Of a DNA stretch of 56,283 nt, positions 47,998-56,283 are shown in pieces. The position numbers were made by a program, and so were the translations under genes. Each line of letters begins with the position of its first letter. Position 1 is the stretch's first letter. The notes under the pieces are model-generated. The model searched no databases. It was not told the DNA's origin and saw only the letters and a list, made by a program, of their open reading frames with translations. Source of the stretch: a virus; IMG/VR virus record IMGVR_UViG_3300036985_002190, positions 1 through 56,283 of that record; one strand, 5' to 3'.

Positions 47998-49671
47998 ATG
48001 CCATACATTCCTCAATTTAATAAGATTTCCCTCCAGGAGCAGGCTTATGCGCCTACTCTAATGCGTCAGCAGCATGACGAAGCTGTAGCTAAACAGATGG
48101 AGTTAGCTGATGCTTTAAAGTTTGATTATTTAAAGCAGGATGCTTCAATCTTAGAGCCAGTACTAAATAAATACAGTGAAGATATTCAGAAGGTTAGTAC
48201 AGATTTAGCCAAGCAGGGATTTACTCAGGACACTAAGAGTAAGCTTCTTGGATTGAGATCTCAATATACAACTGATGATAAAATTCGTCAGGTTAAGAAA
48301 AATTATTCTGATGCAATGTCGCAATGGGACGATATTAGAAAACGTATGATTCAAGCTGGAAGGCCTGGATCTGATATCGAGAACCAAAAACAATCATTCT
48401 TTTCTAACTATCAAGGTGCATTTAGTCCTGATGGTTTTAAAAATGAATTTACAGCTGGTATAACATCTGGATATTATGATATTGTTGAAGATGCAAAGAA
48501 GGCAATGACTGGCATCGGAACTACTGGACAGATAGTTGGATCTAGTGGATCTAGCATTAAACCGGCTACGTTAAAAGATGCTAATGGAAATGTAATTGCA
48601 TCTGGTTGGGAGACCACTGATAATAAGACTGGACAGAAAGTATTTAATAAAGATCAGAGACTAGCTGTTGAAGCATATTTAAATGCTGAATACAATGATC
48701 CATCAACAGATAGAGGTTTATATGCGCAATTGAATAAGATTACTCCAGAACATATTCAGAACGCAATTGCAAATGTATCTAAGTCAATGACTGAAGATCG
48801 TTATGCTCAATTGCCACAGCAGGATACTAATATCTCTGGGATGACTAGAGCAGAAGGTTCGTCATCATCAGTTCCACTTGGATACCTAAAACAATCTGGA
48901 TACGGATTGGTAGCATCTGACATTAACGACTTAGATAAGAAAGTATATGAAGATGTCGCAAATAAGTTAGCTAGAGATGAAGCTAAAGCTACAGGGCTAA
49001 CAGGTGTAAGTACTTTGGCGGATCTTAAGAAAGCTGCTGGTGAGGTTAAAGCAGAAAAGATGGCTGTTACTCAAATTGGTGGGCCTAGTGTAATTAACTT
49101 TCCAACAGCAAATGCAGTAAAAGCAAAAAATGCTATCAAACAAATAGAAGACAAGCTTAAAAACAAAGCTGAAGGAACAGCACTGCCAACATACGAAATA
49201 AATACGATCGTAATGGCTAGCGGCAAGAGCATAAATGAAGCCAATGATCTTCAAAAAGGATTTGATGATTACGTGTCTAAGCATATAAATAGATTCACCC
49301 CAGTTGGTGGAGATAAAGATGATCTTGGAGATTTAGTCAAGAACATTACGGTAACAGATTTCTCTCCAAACTTTAAATCTAATCAAGCTGGCATCGTTTT
49401 ATATTTACATGGCGAGGATAAAAATGGTAAGTCTAAAGATATTCCAGTAACGCTAGATGGAACTGACACAAAAACTGAAGAAACATTAGTTAGTTATTTA
49501 AATCAGATGAATCCTATAATTGGATTAGAATATCAATACGGCAAAGAAGATGAATCTGGTAAGGATGAGTTCTTAAGTGATTTAGAGAAAGCTATTCCAT
49601 ACATGACAAATCCACAGGCAATAATTTCAGCAACATCATTTGTAGAGAGTAAAAAATTATATAGAAAGTAA
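47998..49671 (+). CDS. Virion-associated protein (557 aa)
   Basis: A 557-residue, mostly helical, charged protein starting MPYIPQFNKISLQEQAYAPTLMRQQHDEAVAKQMELADALK. The opening 'iPqf..isl.eqay.P..m...hd' and the long helices are typical of the second cargo-type protein that follows the Gly-rich protein in crAss-like phages. It has no catalytic motif I can see. It ends two bases before the start of the giant gene. Confidence 0.6.
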   Translation: MPYIPQFNKISLQEQAYAPTLMRQQHDEAVAKQMELADALKFDYLKQDASILEPVLNKYSEDIQKVSTDLAKQGFTQDTKSKLLGLRSQYTTDDKIRQVKKNYSDAMSQWDDIRKRMIQAGRPGSDIENQKQSFFSNYQGAFSPDGFKNEFTAGITSGYYDIVEDAKKAMTGIGTTGQIVGSSGSSIKPATLKDANGNVIASGWETTDNKTGQKVFNKDQRLAVEAYLNAEYNDPSTDRGLYAQLNKITPEHIQNAIANVSKSMTEDRYAQLPQQDTNISGMTRAEGSSSSVPLGYLKQSGYGLVASDINDLDKKVYEDVANKLARDEAKATGLTGVSTLADLKKAAGEVKAEKMAVTQIGGPSVINFPTANAVKAKNAIKQIEDKLKNKAEGTALPTYEINTIVMASGKSINEANDLQKGFDDYVSKHINRFTPVGGDKDDLGDLVKNITVTDFSPNFKSNQAGIVLYLHGEDKNGKSKDIPVTLDGTDTKTEETLVSYLNQMNPIIGLEYQYGKEDESGKDEFLSDLEKAIPYMTNPQAIISATSFVESKKLYRK

Positions 49672-49672
49672 T

Positions 49673-52600
49673 ATGGGATTAAATCCAAATACCAAAGCGC
49701 TAATAGCAGATTACGATAGTAAATTTCAACCAGATCCAATGAGTCAGCCTATTAAAACTAGGTTTGACTTTTCTGCGTTTGATAAAGTATCACAATCTGA
49801 TGTTGTTCAAGCTCAGCCAATATTGACAAGTCAAAAATACGAAGACTTTAATGAGTACATTCCAAGAAAAATAGATCCTATATATGGAGATATTGAGGAG
49901 CAGCGCGCTCAAAATCAAGGAAACTTTGAATTAATTGGAAAGGCTTTAGGTCAAGCTGTAACTGAAACAACTCTAGGTACAATTGAGTCTGCTGGATATT
50001 TATTAGATGCTCCTGGAATTTATGATTCTATTGCTGGCAATGAAAAAGAGTTCGACAATTTCTTCTCTAAGATATTTAGAGACGCCAAGAATAATATTGA
50101 CGAAAAGTATTTTCCAATATATCAAACTCACGCAGCAGAAAATGGCGCTATCTTTGATCGTACATCATTTGCATCAAACATAAAAAGCTTAGCAACATCA
50201 TTAACATTAATGCTTCCAGCTCTTGGAGTAGCTAGGGGAATTAATATTGCTGGTAAATTAGCTGGTATGGGTGCTAAAACTATTGCGTTAACCGAAGCTG
50301 TTGGTGCTGGTCTTGCATCAAGACATGGTGAAAATACCATGGAGGGGCAACAATACTTGCAGCAATATACTGAAAAGAATAAGCAAGACCTAATGCCTAA
50401 GTATCAGCAAATGGCCGAAGCAGAACTTGCTTCACTTCCATTGGTTATGCCACCAAATGAATTTGGATTTTCACCATACACTCAGGAAGATAGAGCTAAG
50501 GCTGAATCAAATATTATTAATAAATATAAAACTCAATTAGAATCTGAAGCTTCTCAAATGGCCGTCAAGGGAGCCAATAGAGTATATGCTGCTGATGGCG
50601 CATTGGCTGTTGTTGACATTCTGCAATACATGCCATTATTTAAAGGGTTTGGTAATGTGCTCAGTGGAGTTAAATATGCTAAACCTGTTGAGACTACATT
50701 TCAGATGGTCTCAGAGGCTGGAGAGGAAGGATTCCAACAAGGTAATCAACTTGAAGCATACGAGTCTACCAAGGCTGGTATTGATATGTTTGGGCCTGGT
50801 TATTCAGAACGGCTTGGAGAATATCTTAAAGATAAAGATATGAAGACTAGCGCTTTCTGGGGAGCTATGGGTGGTGGTGTATTTGCTGCTGCTGGGCCAA
50901 TCGCAAAGAAAGCTATTGATTCATACACAGATATAGATCTAACTAGAAAGCGTGCTGCTCTTCGTAATGACGTAGATGCGTTTAATAAGATTGACGATGA
51001 TATTAAAACAGATTTAATATTTAAACATGCTAAGCGTGGTAGATTAGATAAGCTGTCTGCCGATATGGATGCTCTAGATCAATCTCTGGATGATCAGAAT
51101 TGGAACGAAATTGGTATTACTAAAGAGGAAGCTCAGGCTAAAATTAAATCATTTAAAGAAGACATAGCATTTGCTAATGAGCAGAAAGCTATTATAGAAT
51201 CAAATCCAAATTTTAAAGATCATAAAGATGCTGCATTAGACTTTCTAGAAACTAAACTTAAAGCTAGAAATAGTGGTAAGCAAATTAAAGATCTTAATAT
51301 ATCGTTAACACAATTATATAGAGAAGTCTTAGATAACGGAGAGTTAGATTCTGGACTTTTAGAAATCAAAAAATTACAAGATAATTTAAATGCGTTTAAA
51401 CAGGTTAAATCTAATTTAACTAGTATTCCATCATTTAAGAAAGATAAAGCTCTTAAAGAGTCTACAAATGGCAAACTAGACGTTAATATTGGCTTGCTAC
51501 AAGCTAAACTTAATGATGCCATATCTTTATATAAAGAAAGTAATCCAACTGTAGATATTAACACTGCACTCAAGACTGTTAATGATCCCAAGATTACACA
51601 AAAATATAATAGGCTTAAAGAGTTGCAGATTGTTTCTGATGATGTAATTAAGCCCACTTTAGCTGCATATGAAAAAGCTTCTGTTGTTAAGGAGAAGGAT
51701 GCTAAACTTAAGGAAGATCAAGCTACCGTCAACAGAGAAACAGTTGTAGATAACATAAATAACGCTACTGATGAGAACGATATTGATGCAACATTAGAAG
51801 CTGCTCCAGAAGAAAATACTGACGACGCTATTAATGCTGTAAATAAAAAAGCTGAAGACGAAGCTATTGATGCTCCAGATACTCCAGATCTTAGATATAA
51901 GAATAGACCAAATCTATTCACTAAAGAGATGGGTGATTTGGAAACTCACGTTATTGGAGAATATAATAATCAATTGTCTCAATCTAATCAAGATGAATTA
52001 TCTATGATAGTTTTATCTGAAAATGCAGATGAATTCAATAAGAATTATATGGGCTTATATAATAAAGCTCAAAGCAATCCAGAAGCTGAAAAATTATTCT
52101 CAACATTGCAAAAGTTCTATGAAAACATTGGCAAATCTAGAGCAGATTTAGCTGATGCAAAAAATATTAAAACTGATGGAGAACATCCAATAGATGAATT
52201 TGAAGATACTGTAATTTCAGATTTTCATCCAGATGGAAAAATTTCGTCTGATATTGGGTATGCTCCTAATGATGAGACAATAGCGCCATCTCAAGGAATT
52301 TCGCCCAATAAAACAGCAATAAGACAATTTACAATAACAAAAGGCAAAAACAATAAAACTGTAATCAAAAGAGTTGATGGTGTTGCTGAATTGGATAAAA
52401 TTGCTAAACAGATGCCTATTGATTGGGATTACGTTAACGATCCTAAGTCTATGGCTGCTGGATCAGAAATATACTTTATAGTTAATCTTGATGATACAAT
52501 TAGCACTAAGAAAACTGATTATCACAAGAAGTTGCAAGGCGATGATTTTATTCACGGGTCACAAATATTAATTGCTCAGAAAGATGCTGACGGTAGGCCA

Positions 52601-55600
52601 CACATTATATCTGCATTACCAATATATCAAGGGAGTAATGTCACCGAAAATGGCTTAAAATTAAAAGCACTTAGGGAACAAATTTGGCAAGGAGTTAAAT
52701 CTTCTGGTCAGAAACTTGGCGTATATAATTCAGGCATTACATCAAAGATTACTAAGAAGTATTCTGGAATGTTATTAATATCTAATACTAAGAATAATCC
52801 TCATGAAGTTTTAAAAGCTGGTGAAAAATTAGTTTTAGGTATTGCTAAGAACATTAATGGCAAAACAACCATTGATGCTGGTAAAAACGTTGACGCTGAA
52901 TATAGTGGAATCGAAGTAGACAACTCCAATGATGGTGGTATCTTTATTATGCTTAAAGGAGCCAATGGTAGAATTATACCAGCTAGATGCTTTACTGCTC
53001 AGTTACAGCGATTCCCAGAATTAATGGCTCAGGCCAAGAAATTACTTACTGAGACGAATAAAGATAATTGGGCTGTCAATAGAGAGCAACTTCGTAAAAT
53101 AGTATATATAGATTATAATTATATACCAAAGACTGATTCATTTGAATTACGCGATAAGTCTGGTAATGTAACTACATTTACTAAAGATGGATTGGATGCT
53201 ATTTTTAGAACTAAAATTGTTCAGGTAGCATCGTCTGAGATTAATCGTGGCAATTATAACGAGACCATATCTAAGCAAGGTAGATTAAAAACAGATATAA
53301 CTCCTGGCAATCCTATTGTTAATTCAAACTTTGAATTCTCATTAGATTATCAGACGCCAATACAAAAAGTTGAGGCTAATCAAATCTCAGTTAATGAAGC
53401 ATTATCATCTGATGAAGCTAGAGCTATTATTGGTGATGAATTTAGTGGACATCCAACAGTTGCACCACAGCCTAAATTAATTGAAAATAATAATCTTCCA
53501 ACTGAAAATGTTAATAAAGAAAATATAATTGATCAAAAAACCGATATTGAAAATAAAAGGCAAGAAGCTTTATCTAGACTATATCAACACGGATCAAATG
53601 CCCCAGGTAAGGCTTATGGTTGGGTTGTTATGTATAATAAATATAGCCCTGATTATCAAAGATTAAAGGATGATTATTGGGATGATGAAGTGTTGGCTTA
53701 TAATACAAATAAGCAACTTGCTATTGATAAAATTAATGCCAAATATGACGCAGATCTATCGTCACTCCCAATAATTAAGGAGTCACTAATAGAATTGCCA
53801 TCATTTGAGGATTTTGAGAATCCACTTGGAGATAATAATATTCCACCAACTAAATTTAAAGTTGCATCTAATAAAGAATTCTATCAGAAGTGGGATGAGC
53901 TAAAAGAAACTAAATGGTTTAAAGATAGATTTGATGAATCATTGATAGACACCAATAAATTCAGAGACGGATTAATTAACATATCTAAGAATGGTGGTAT
54001 TCAAGCTTATGGTATGTTTAAGAATGCAGTTGCCTACATTAGTGGTGCAGCACAGACAGGAACTACTTATCACGAAGCATTTCACGTAGTATTCAATTTA
54101 TATCTCAATGAATTACAAAGAGCTCAGATGCTCAAAGAAAATGCTAGCTTAGGTAAAACTGACATTGAGATTGAAGAAGCTATTGCTGAGAAATTCATGG
54201 ACTACGTTAGATCTGAAGAGTTAGATAAAGGTGGTCTTGGTAAACAAATAGTAGATTTCTTTAAACAGATTTACTATATGATTAAGTCTAAGATTACTAA
54301 TGATTTAACTTTAGATCAAGTATTCTTTCAGATTCAGCATAAGATGTATAGGAAGTCTCCATTCACTAGAGACGTAGATTCATTTAAAGTTGTTAGATAT
54401 AGTATAGCAAACATGACTCCATATGAATCTCAGCGTAGGGCTGTTGCCTTATCTGATGAGATGCGTAAGGCCTTAGATTCATATATTGAGCAGAATTCAG
54501 ATTTAAATAATACTCCTAGAAAGGATGTTATTGCAGGAATGCAACATACCAATGAGAAAGGTGTTAAATTCTCTGGATTGGATATGCTTGCTCTTAAGGC
54601 TAGGTCAGAACTCATTAAAATATATAATAGTGGAGTTTTAGATTCAACTCAGAAAGCTTCTATGGCTAAGATGATTAAAGAATTTATCTCCATGGATGCT
54701 AGTGGTCAAGTTGTGTTTGGTGAATTGGCTAGGAAATCATTACTACAATTTGCTAAAAATGAAGGGCTTAGTATTAGATTATCATCTAAAGAAATATTCA
54801 GCTCCGTAGATTCAGCTGATGCAGATCCGCAAGATGATTTATTTGAAGATGACAATCCAAGAGAAGGTTATCAAATTAAAGCAGAAAATGTATCTCATAA
54901 AGAGTCTTTGTCTAATGAGGTTCGTAAAGAGCTTAGTTATATTCCGCAAACCAAAGAAGATGGATCTCCAGAATTGGATGACCTAGGCTTTATTATATAC
55001 CAAGATTTTAACACTGTTTTTAGCGATTTGCAGCGCGATCTTGCCAATAGCGTAGATTCTGTTGAGATGATGGAAAGACTGTCTGAAACGGTCAATAACA
55101 AGCCTTATTTGACAGATATATACAACAAGTTAAACACTGATTTAAACTTAAGGACTAAATTCTTTGTTAACTTCCAATTATCGCATGTAGATTATGTTAC
55201 AGTTCGTCAAAGAAAACAATACATACCGCCAATAACCAAAGGTGCTAAAGGAACTTACAGTTATCAATATCATATATTCTCATCAAATAGAAATGGTGTT
55301 AAAAATATTTTAGTTGATGAGTGGAAAGATAATTCAGTTGATCCAGCATTCAACAAAACTGTTAATAAAGATGGTTCTATTAACATGAGTGAGGTCGCTA
55401 AAGTTAAAACTCAATGGGATAAACTTACTGCAATTCTTAAGACCAAGGATAATTACGGCACAAGTGAAACCAAGCTTATGGCTAATATTTTAAATCACAT
55501 AGGTATAACTATCTCAGTTAAAGACCTTAATGATTTAAATAAGAACTATACATCAGCTACCGGCAAAATAACTTACGGTAAGACTAAAGTTAATGCTCTT

Positions 55601-56283
55601 AAATTTGAGTTAGACAAGATTGTTAATAGGCTTTCTTTGGGTGAAAATCCATTTAGCTCAACATCATACGAGTCAGAAGCTATTGATAATGTAGCCAAAA
55701 CTATTGCTAAGTTTAGACATGAGTTAATGGAATCATCATTTAGAAATGGTGAGAATAAAACCATGTACGCTCATCAAACTCCAACATTCTTATCTAGATC
55801 AATTCAACAGTTTAAAGGTAAAAATTGGGAGGATAGAATTGCTTGGTATCAACAGGATGTGTTCTATCGTGATTCTGCTTGGTTGAATGAACTTAAAGAG
55901 ATGGAGTCTCGTAATGAATTTGGATTTATTGAGATAGACTCTATTAATTACGATAATAATAGTGATGGGATCAGATATACCAAGATGTCTCCTAAAGACT
56001 TTGAAAATACAGCCGTTAATATGTATTTCAATAATGGAGACAAAAACTACGTATATTATAAATTCCCAGTAGTATCTGATGCTCCAAAGATGCCATTCAT
56101 CAAGTTTAGAAGATTCTCAACTAATGACGTTGTAGATAGATTGTATGATGTTTATCGTCAAGAGTGGGCTAGGATTAATAACATTAAAGAGCGTGAAAAT
56201 TTACGTGCTGAATATATTAAAAATAATCAGCCTATTCCAGATGAACTTAAAGTAATTAAAAACTATGATCACGAGAAATCCAA
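49673..56283 (+). CDS. Giant polyvalent virion protein, zincin motif, 3' end outside window
   Basis: An open frame of at least 2203 codons with no stop before the window edge, starting MGLNPNTKALIADYDSKFQPDP. Two hydrophobic Ala/Gly segments lie near residues 171-200 and 393-414. A zinc-metallopeptidase signature TTYHEAFHVVFNLYLNE has HEAFH at residues 1467-1471, followed by EIEEAIAEKFMDYV with the expected third ligand Glu. Long helical linkers (500-900) separate small strand-rich modules. Giant multi-domain virion proteins of this kind follow the cargo gene in crAss-like phages and are ejected into the host; in some of them the next region encodes the virion RNA polymerase, whose DxDxD motif I do not see here. 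Confidence 0.8.
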   Translation, partial: MGLNPNTKALIADYDSKFQPDPMSQPIKTRFDFSAFDKVSQSDVVQAQPILTSQKYEDFNEYIPRKIDPIYGDIEEQRAQNQGNFELIGKALGQAVTETTLGTIESAGYLLDAPGIYDSIAGNEKEFDNFFSKIFRDAKNNIDEKYFPIYQTHAAENGAIFDRTSFASNIKSLATSLTLMLPALGVARGINIAGKLAGMGAKTIALTEAVGAGLASRHGENTMEGQQYLQQYTEKNKQDLMPKYQQMAEAELASLPLVMPPNEFGFSPYTQEDRAKAESNIINKYKTQLESEASQMAVKGANRVYAADGALAVVDILQYMPLFKGFGNVLSGVKYAKPVETTFQMVSEAGEEGFQQGNQLEAYESTKAGIDMFGPGYSERLGEYLKDKDMKTSAFWGAMGGGVFAAAGPIAKKAIDSYTDIDLTRKRAALRNDVDAFNKIDDDIKTDLIFKHAKRGRLDKLSADMDALDQSLDDQNWNEIGITKEEAQAKIKSFKEDIAFANEQKAIIESNPNFKDHKDAALDFLETKLKARNSGKQIKDLNISLTQLYREVLDNGELDSGLLEIKKLQDNLNAFKQVKSNLTSIPSFKKDKALKESTNGKLDVNIGLLQAKLNDAISLYKESNPTVDINTALKTVNDPKITQKYNRLKELQIVSDDVIKPTLAAYEKASVVKEKDAKLKEDQATVNRETVVDNINNATDENDIDATLEAAPEENTDDAINAVNKKAEDEAIDAPDTPDLRYKNRPNLFTKEMGDLETHVIGEYNNQLSQSNQDELSMIVLSENADEFNKNYMGLYNKAQSNPEAEKLFSTLQKFYENIGKSRADLADAKNIKTDGEHPIDEFEDTVISDFHPDGKISSDIGYAPNDETIAPSQGISPNKTAIRQFTITKGKNNKTVIKRVDGVAELDKIAKQMPIDWDYVNDPKSMAAGSEIYFIVNLDDTISTKKTDYHKKLQGDDFIHGSQILIAQKDADGRPHIISALPIYQGSNVTENGLKLKALREQIWQGVKSSGQKLGVYNSGITSKITKKYSGMLLISNTKNNPHEVLKAGEKLVLGIAKNINGKTTIDAGKNVDAEYSGIEVDNSNDGGIFIMLKGANGRIIPARCFTAQLQRFPELMAQAKKLLTETNKDNWAVNREQLRKIVYIDYNYIPKTDSFELRDKSGNVTTFTKDGLDAIFRTKIVQVASSEINRGNYNETISKQGRLKTDITPGNPIVNSNFEFSLDYQTPIQKVEANQISVNEALSSDEARAIIGDEFSGHPTVAPQPKLIENNNLPTENVNKENIIDQKTDIENKRQEALSRLYQHGSNAPGKAYGWVVMYNKYSPDYQRLKDDYWDDEVLAYNTNKQLAIDKINAKYDADLSSLPIIKESLIELPSFEDFENPLGDNNIPPTKFKVASNKEFYQKWDELKETKWFKDRFDESLIDTNKFRDGLINISKNGGIQAYGMFKNAVAYISGAAQTGTTYHEAFHVVFNLYLNELQRAQMLKENASLGKTDIEIEEAIAEKFMDYVRSEELDKGGLGKQIVDFFKQIYYMIKSKITNDLTLDQVFFQIQHKMYRKSPFTRDVDSFKVVRYSIANMTPYESQRRAVALSDEMRKALDSYIEQNSDLNNTPRKDVIAGMQHTNEKGVKFSGLDMLALKARSELIKIYNSGVLDSTQKASMAKMIKEFISMDASGQVVFGELARKSLLQFAKNEGLSIRLSSKEIFSSVDSADADPQDDLFEDDNPREGYQIKAENVSHKESLSNEVRKELSYIPQTKEDGSPELDDLGFIIYQDFNTVFSDLQRDLANSVDSVEMMERLSETVNNKPYLTDIYNKLNTDLNLRTKFFVNFQLSHVDYVTVRQRKQYIPPITKGAKGTYSYQYHIFSSNRNGVKNILVDEWKDNSVDPAFNKTVNKDGSINMSEVAKVKTQWDKLTAILKTKDNYGTSETKLMANILNHIGITISVKDLNDLNKNYTSATGKITYGKTKVNALKFELDKIVNRLSLGENPFSSTSYESEAIDNVAKTIAKFRHELMESSFRNGENKTMYAHQTPTFLSRSIQQFKGKNWEDRIAWYQQDVFYRDSAWLNELKEMESRNEFGFIEIDSINYDNNSDGIRYTKMSPKDFENTAVNMYFNNGDKNYVYYKFPVVSDAPKMPFIKFRRFSTNDVVDRLYDVYRQEWARINNIKERENLRAEYIKNNQPIPDELKVIKNYDHEKS

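Noticed and set aside
3123-56283. Stop-codon reassignment (TAG or TGA) known in some crAss-like phages
   Set aside because: All long genes end cleanly with standard stops and several real genes use TAG or TGA as terminal stop at tight junctions; no in-frame TAG/TGA interrupts a conserved domain.

Overview
The window is a contiguous, AT-rich stretch of a tailed-phage genome with the gene content and order of crAss-like phages (Crassvirales): a roughly 760-residue large terminase, a roughly 790-residue portal, a block of fibre genes, a lysis module, scaffold plus major capsid protein, head-tail ring-type proteins, a 1277-residue 'muzzle'-type protein and giant virion (cargo) proteins at the right edge. 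A Bacteroidota host is indicated by repeated -7 elements of the form TAnnTTTG, several with a TTTG/TTG -33 element 19-20 bases upstream, by AT-rich ribosome-binding regions with almost no Shine-Dalgarno sequences, and by Bacteroidota-type protein modules (FISUMP-like domain, Fn3-type repeats with conserved GVCW and YYVRAYA motifs, signal peptides ending in AQ). The standard code fits all genes.

Layout. 1-2356 is read leftward: a tightly overlapping set of tiny genes (1-1189), then two small genes (1558-1698 and 2093-2356) separated by long non-coding stretches full of perfect or near-perfect inverted repeats that look like structured RNAs. 2357-3122 is the divergent switch region, with more RNA folds and a strong Bacteroidota promoter at 2691-2722 followed by about 390 bases of hairpin-rich non-coding sequence. 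Everything from 3123 onward is read rightward: small early-type genes (3123-6499), a packaging/fibre unit (6622-25201: terminase, portal, fibre and adhesin proteins), a lysis unit (25322-27252: holin-like protein, GH24 lysozyme), a capsid unit (27349-31007: acidic scaffold, major capsid protein), a head-completion unit (31080-33960), a DEDD exonuclease plus tail and fibre unit (34086-40591), and the muzzle/cargo unit (40653 to the right edge).

Several unit borders carry a compact cassette: an intrinsic terminator whose T-tract or flank serves as, or lies directly beside, the -33 region of the next promoter (4.6, 6.55, 27.3, 34.0 and 40.6 kb). At 31.0 kb a promoter start point falls inside the terminator stem itself.

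The most notable features are (i) a group I intron of 945 bases (28884-29828) splitting the major capsid gene, with matching P1 and P10 guide pairings that fix both splice sites, carrying a NUMOD4/HNH homing endonuclease with its own -7 promoter element; (ii) five further nuclease genes of homing or mobile type (3123, 7496, 26491, 35042, 45224), one overlapping the terminase start and one fused in frame to the next gene; (iii) an array of RNA-like folds at 1.2-2.6 kb and a structured leader at 2.73-3.11 kb just before a PD-(D/E)XK nuclease; (iv) four fibre/adhesin-type proteins with Sec signal peptides; (v) an open reading frame of at least 2203 codons with an HEAFH zincin motif running off the right edge.
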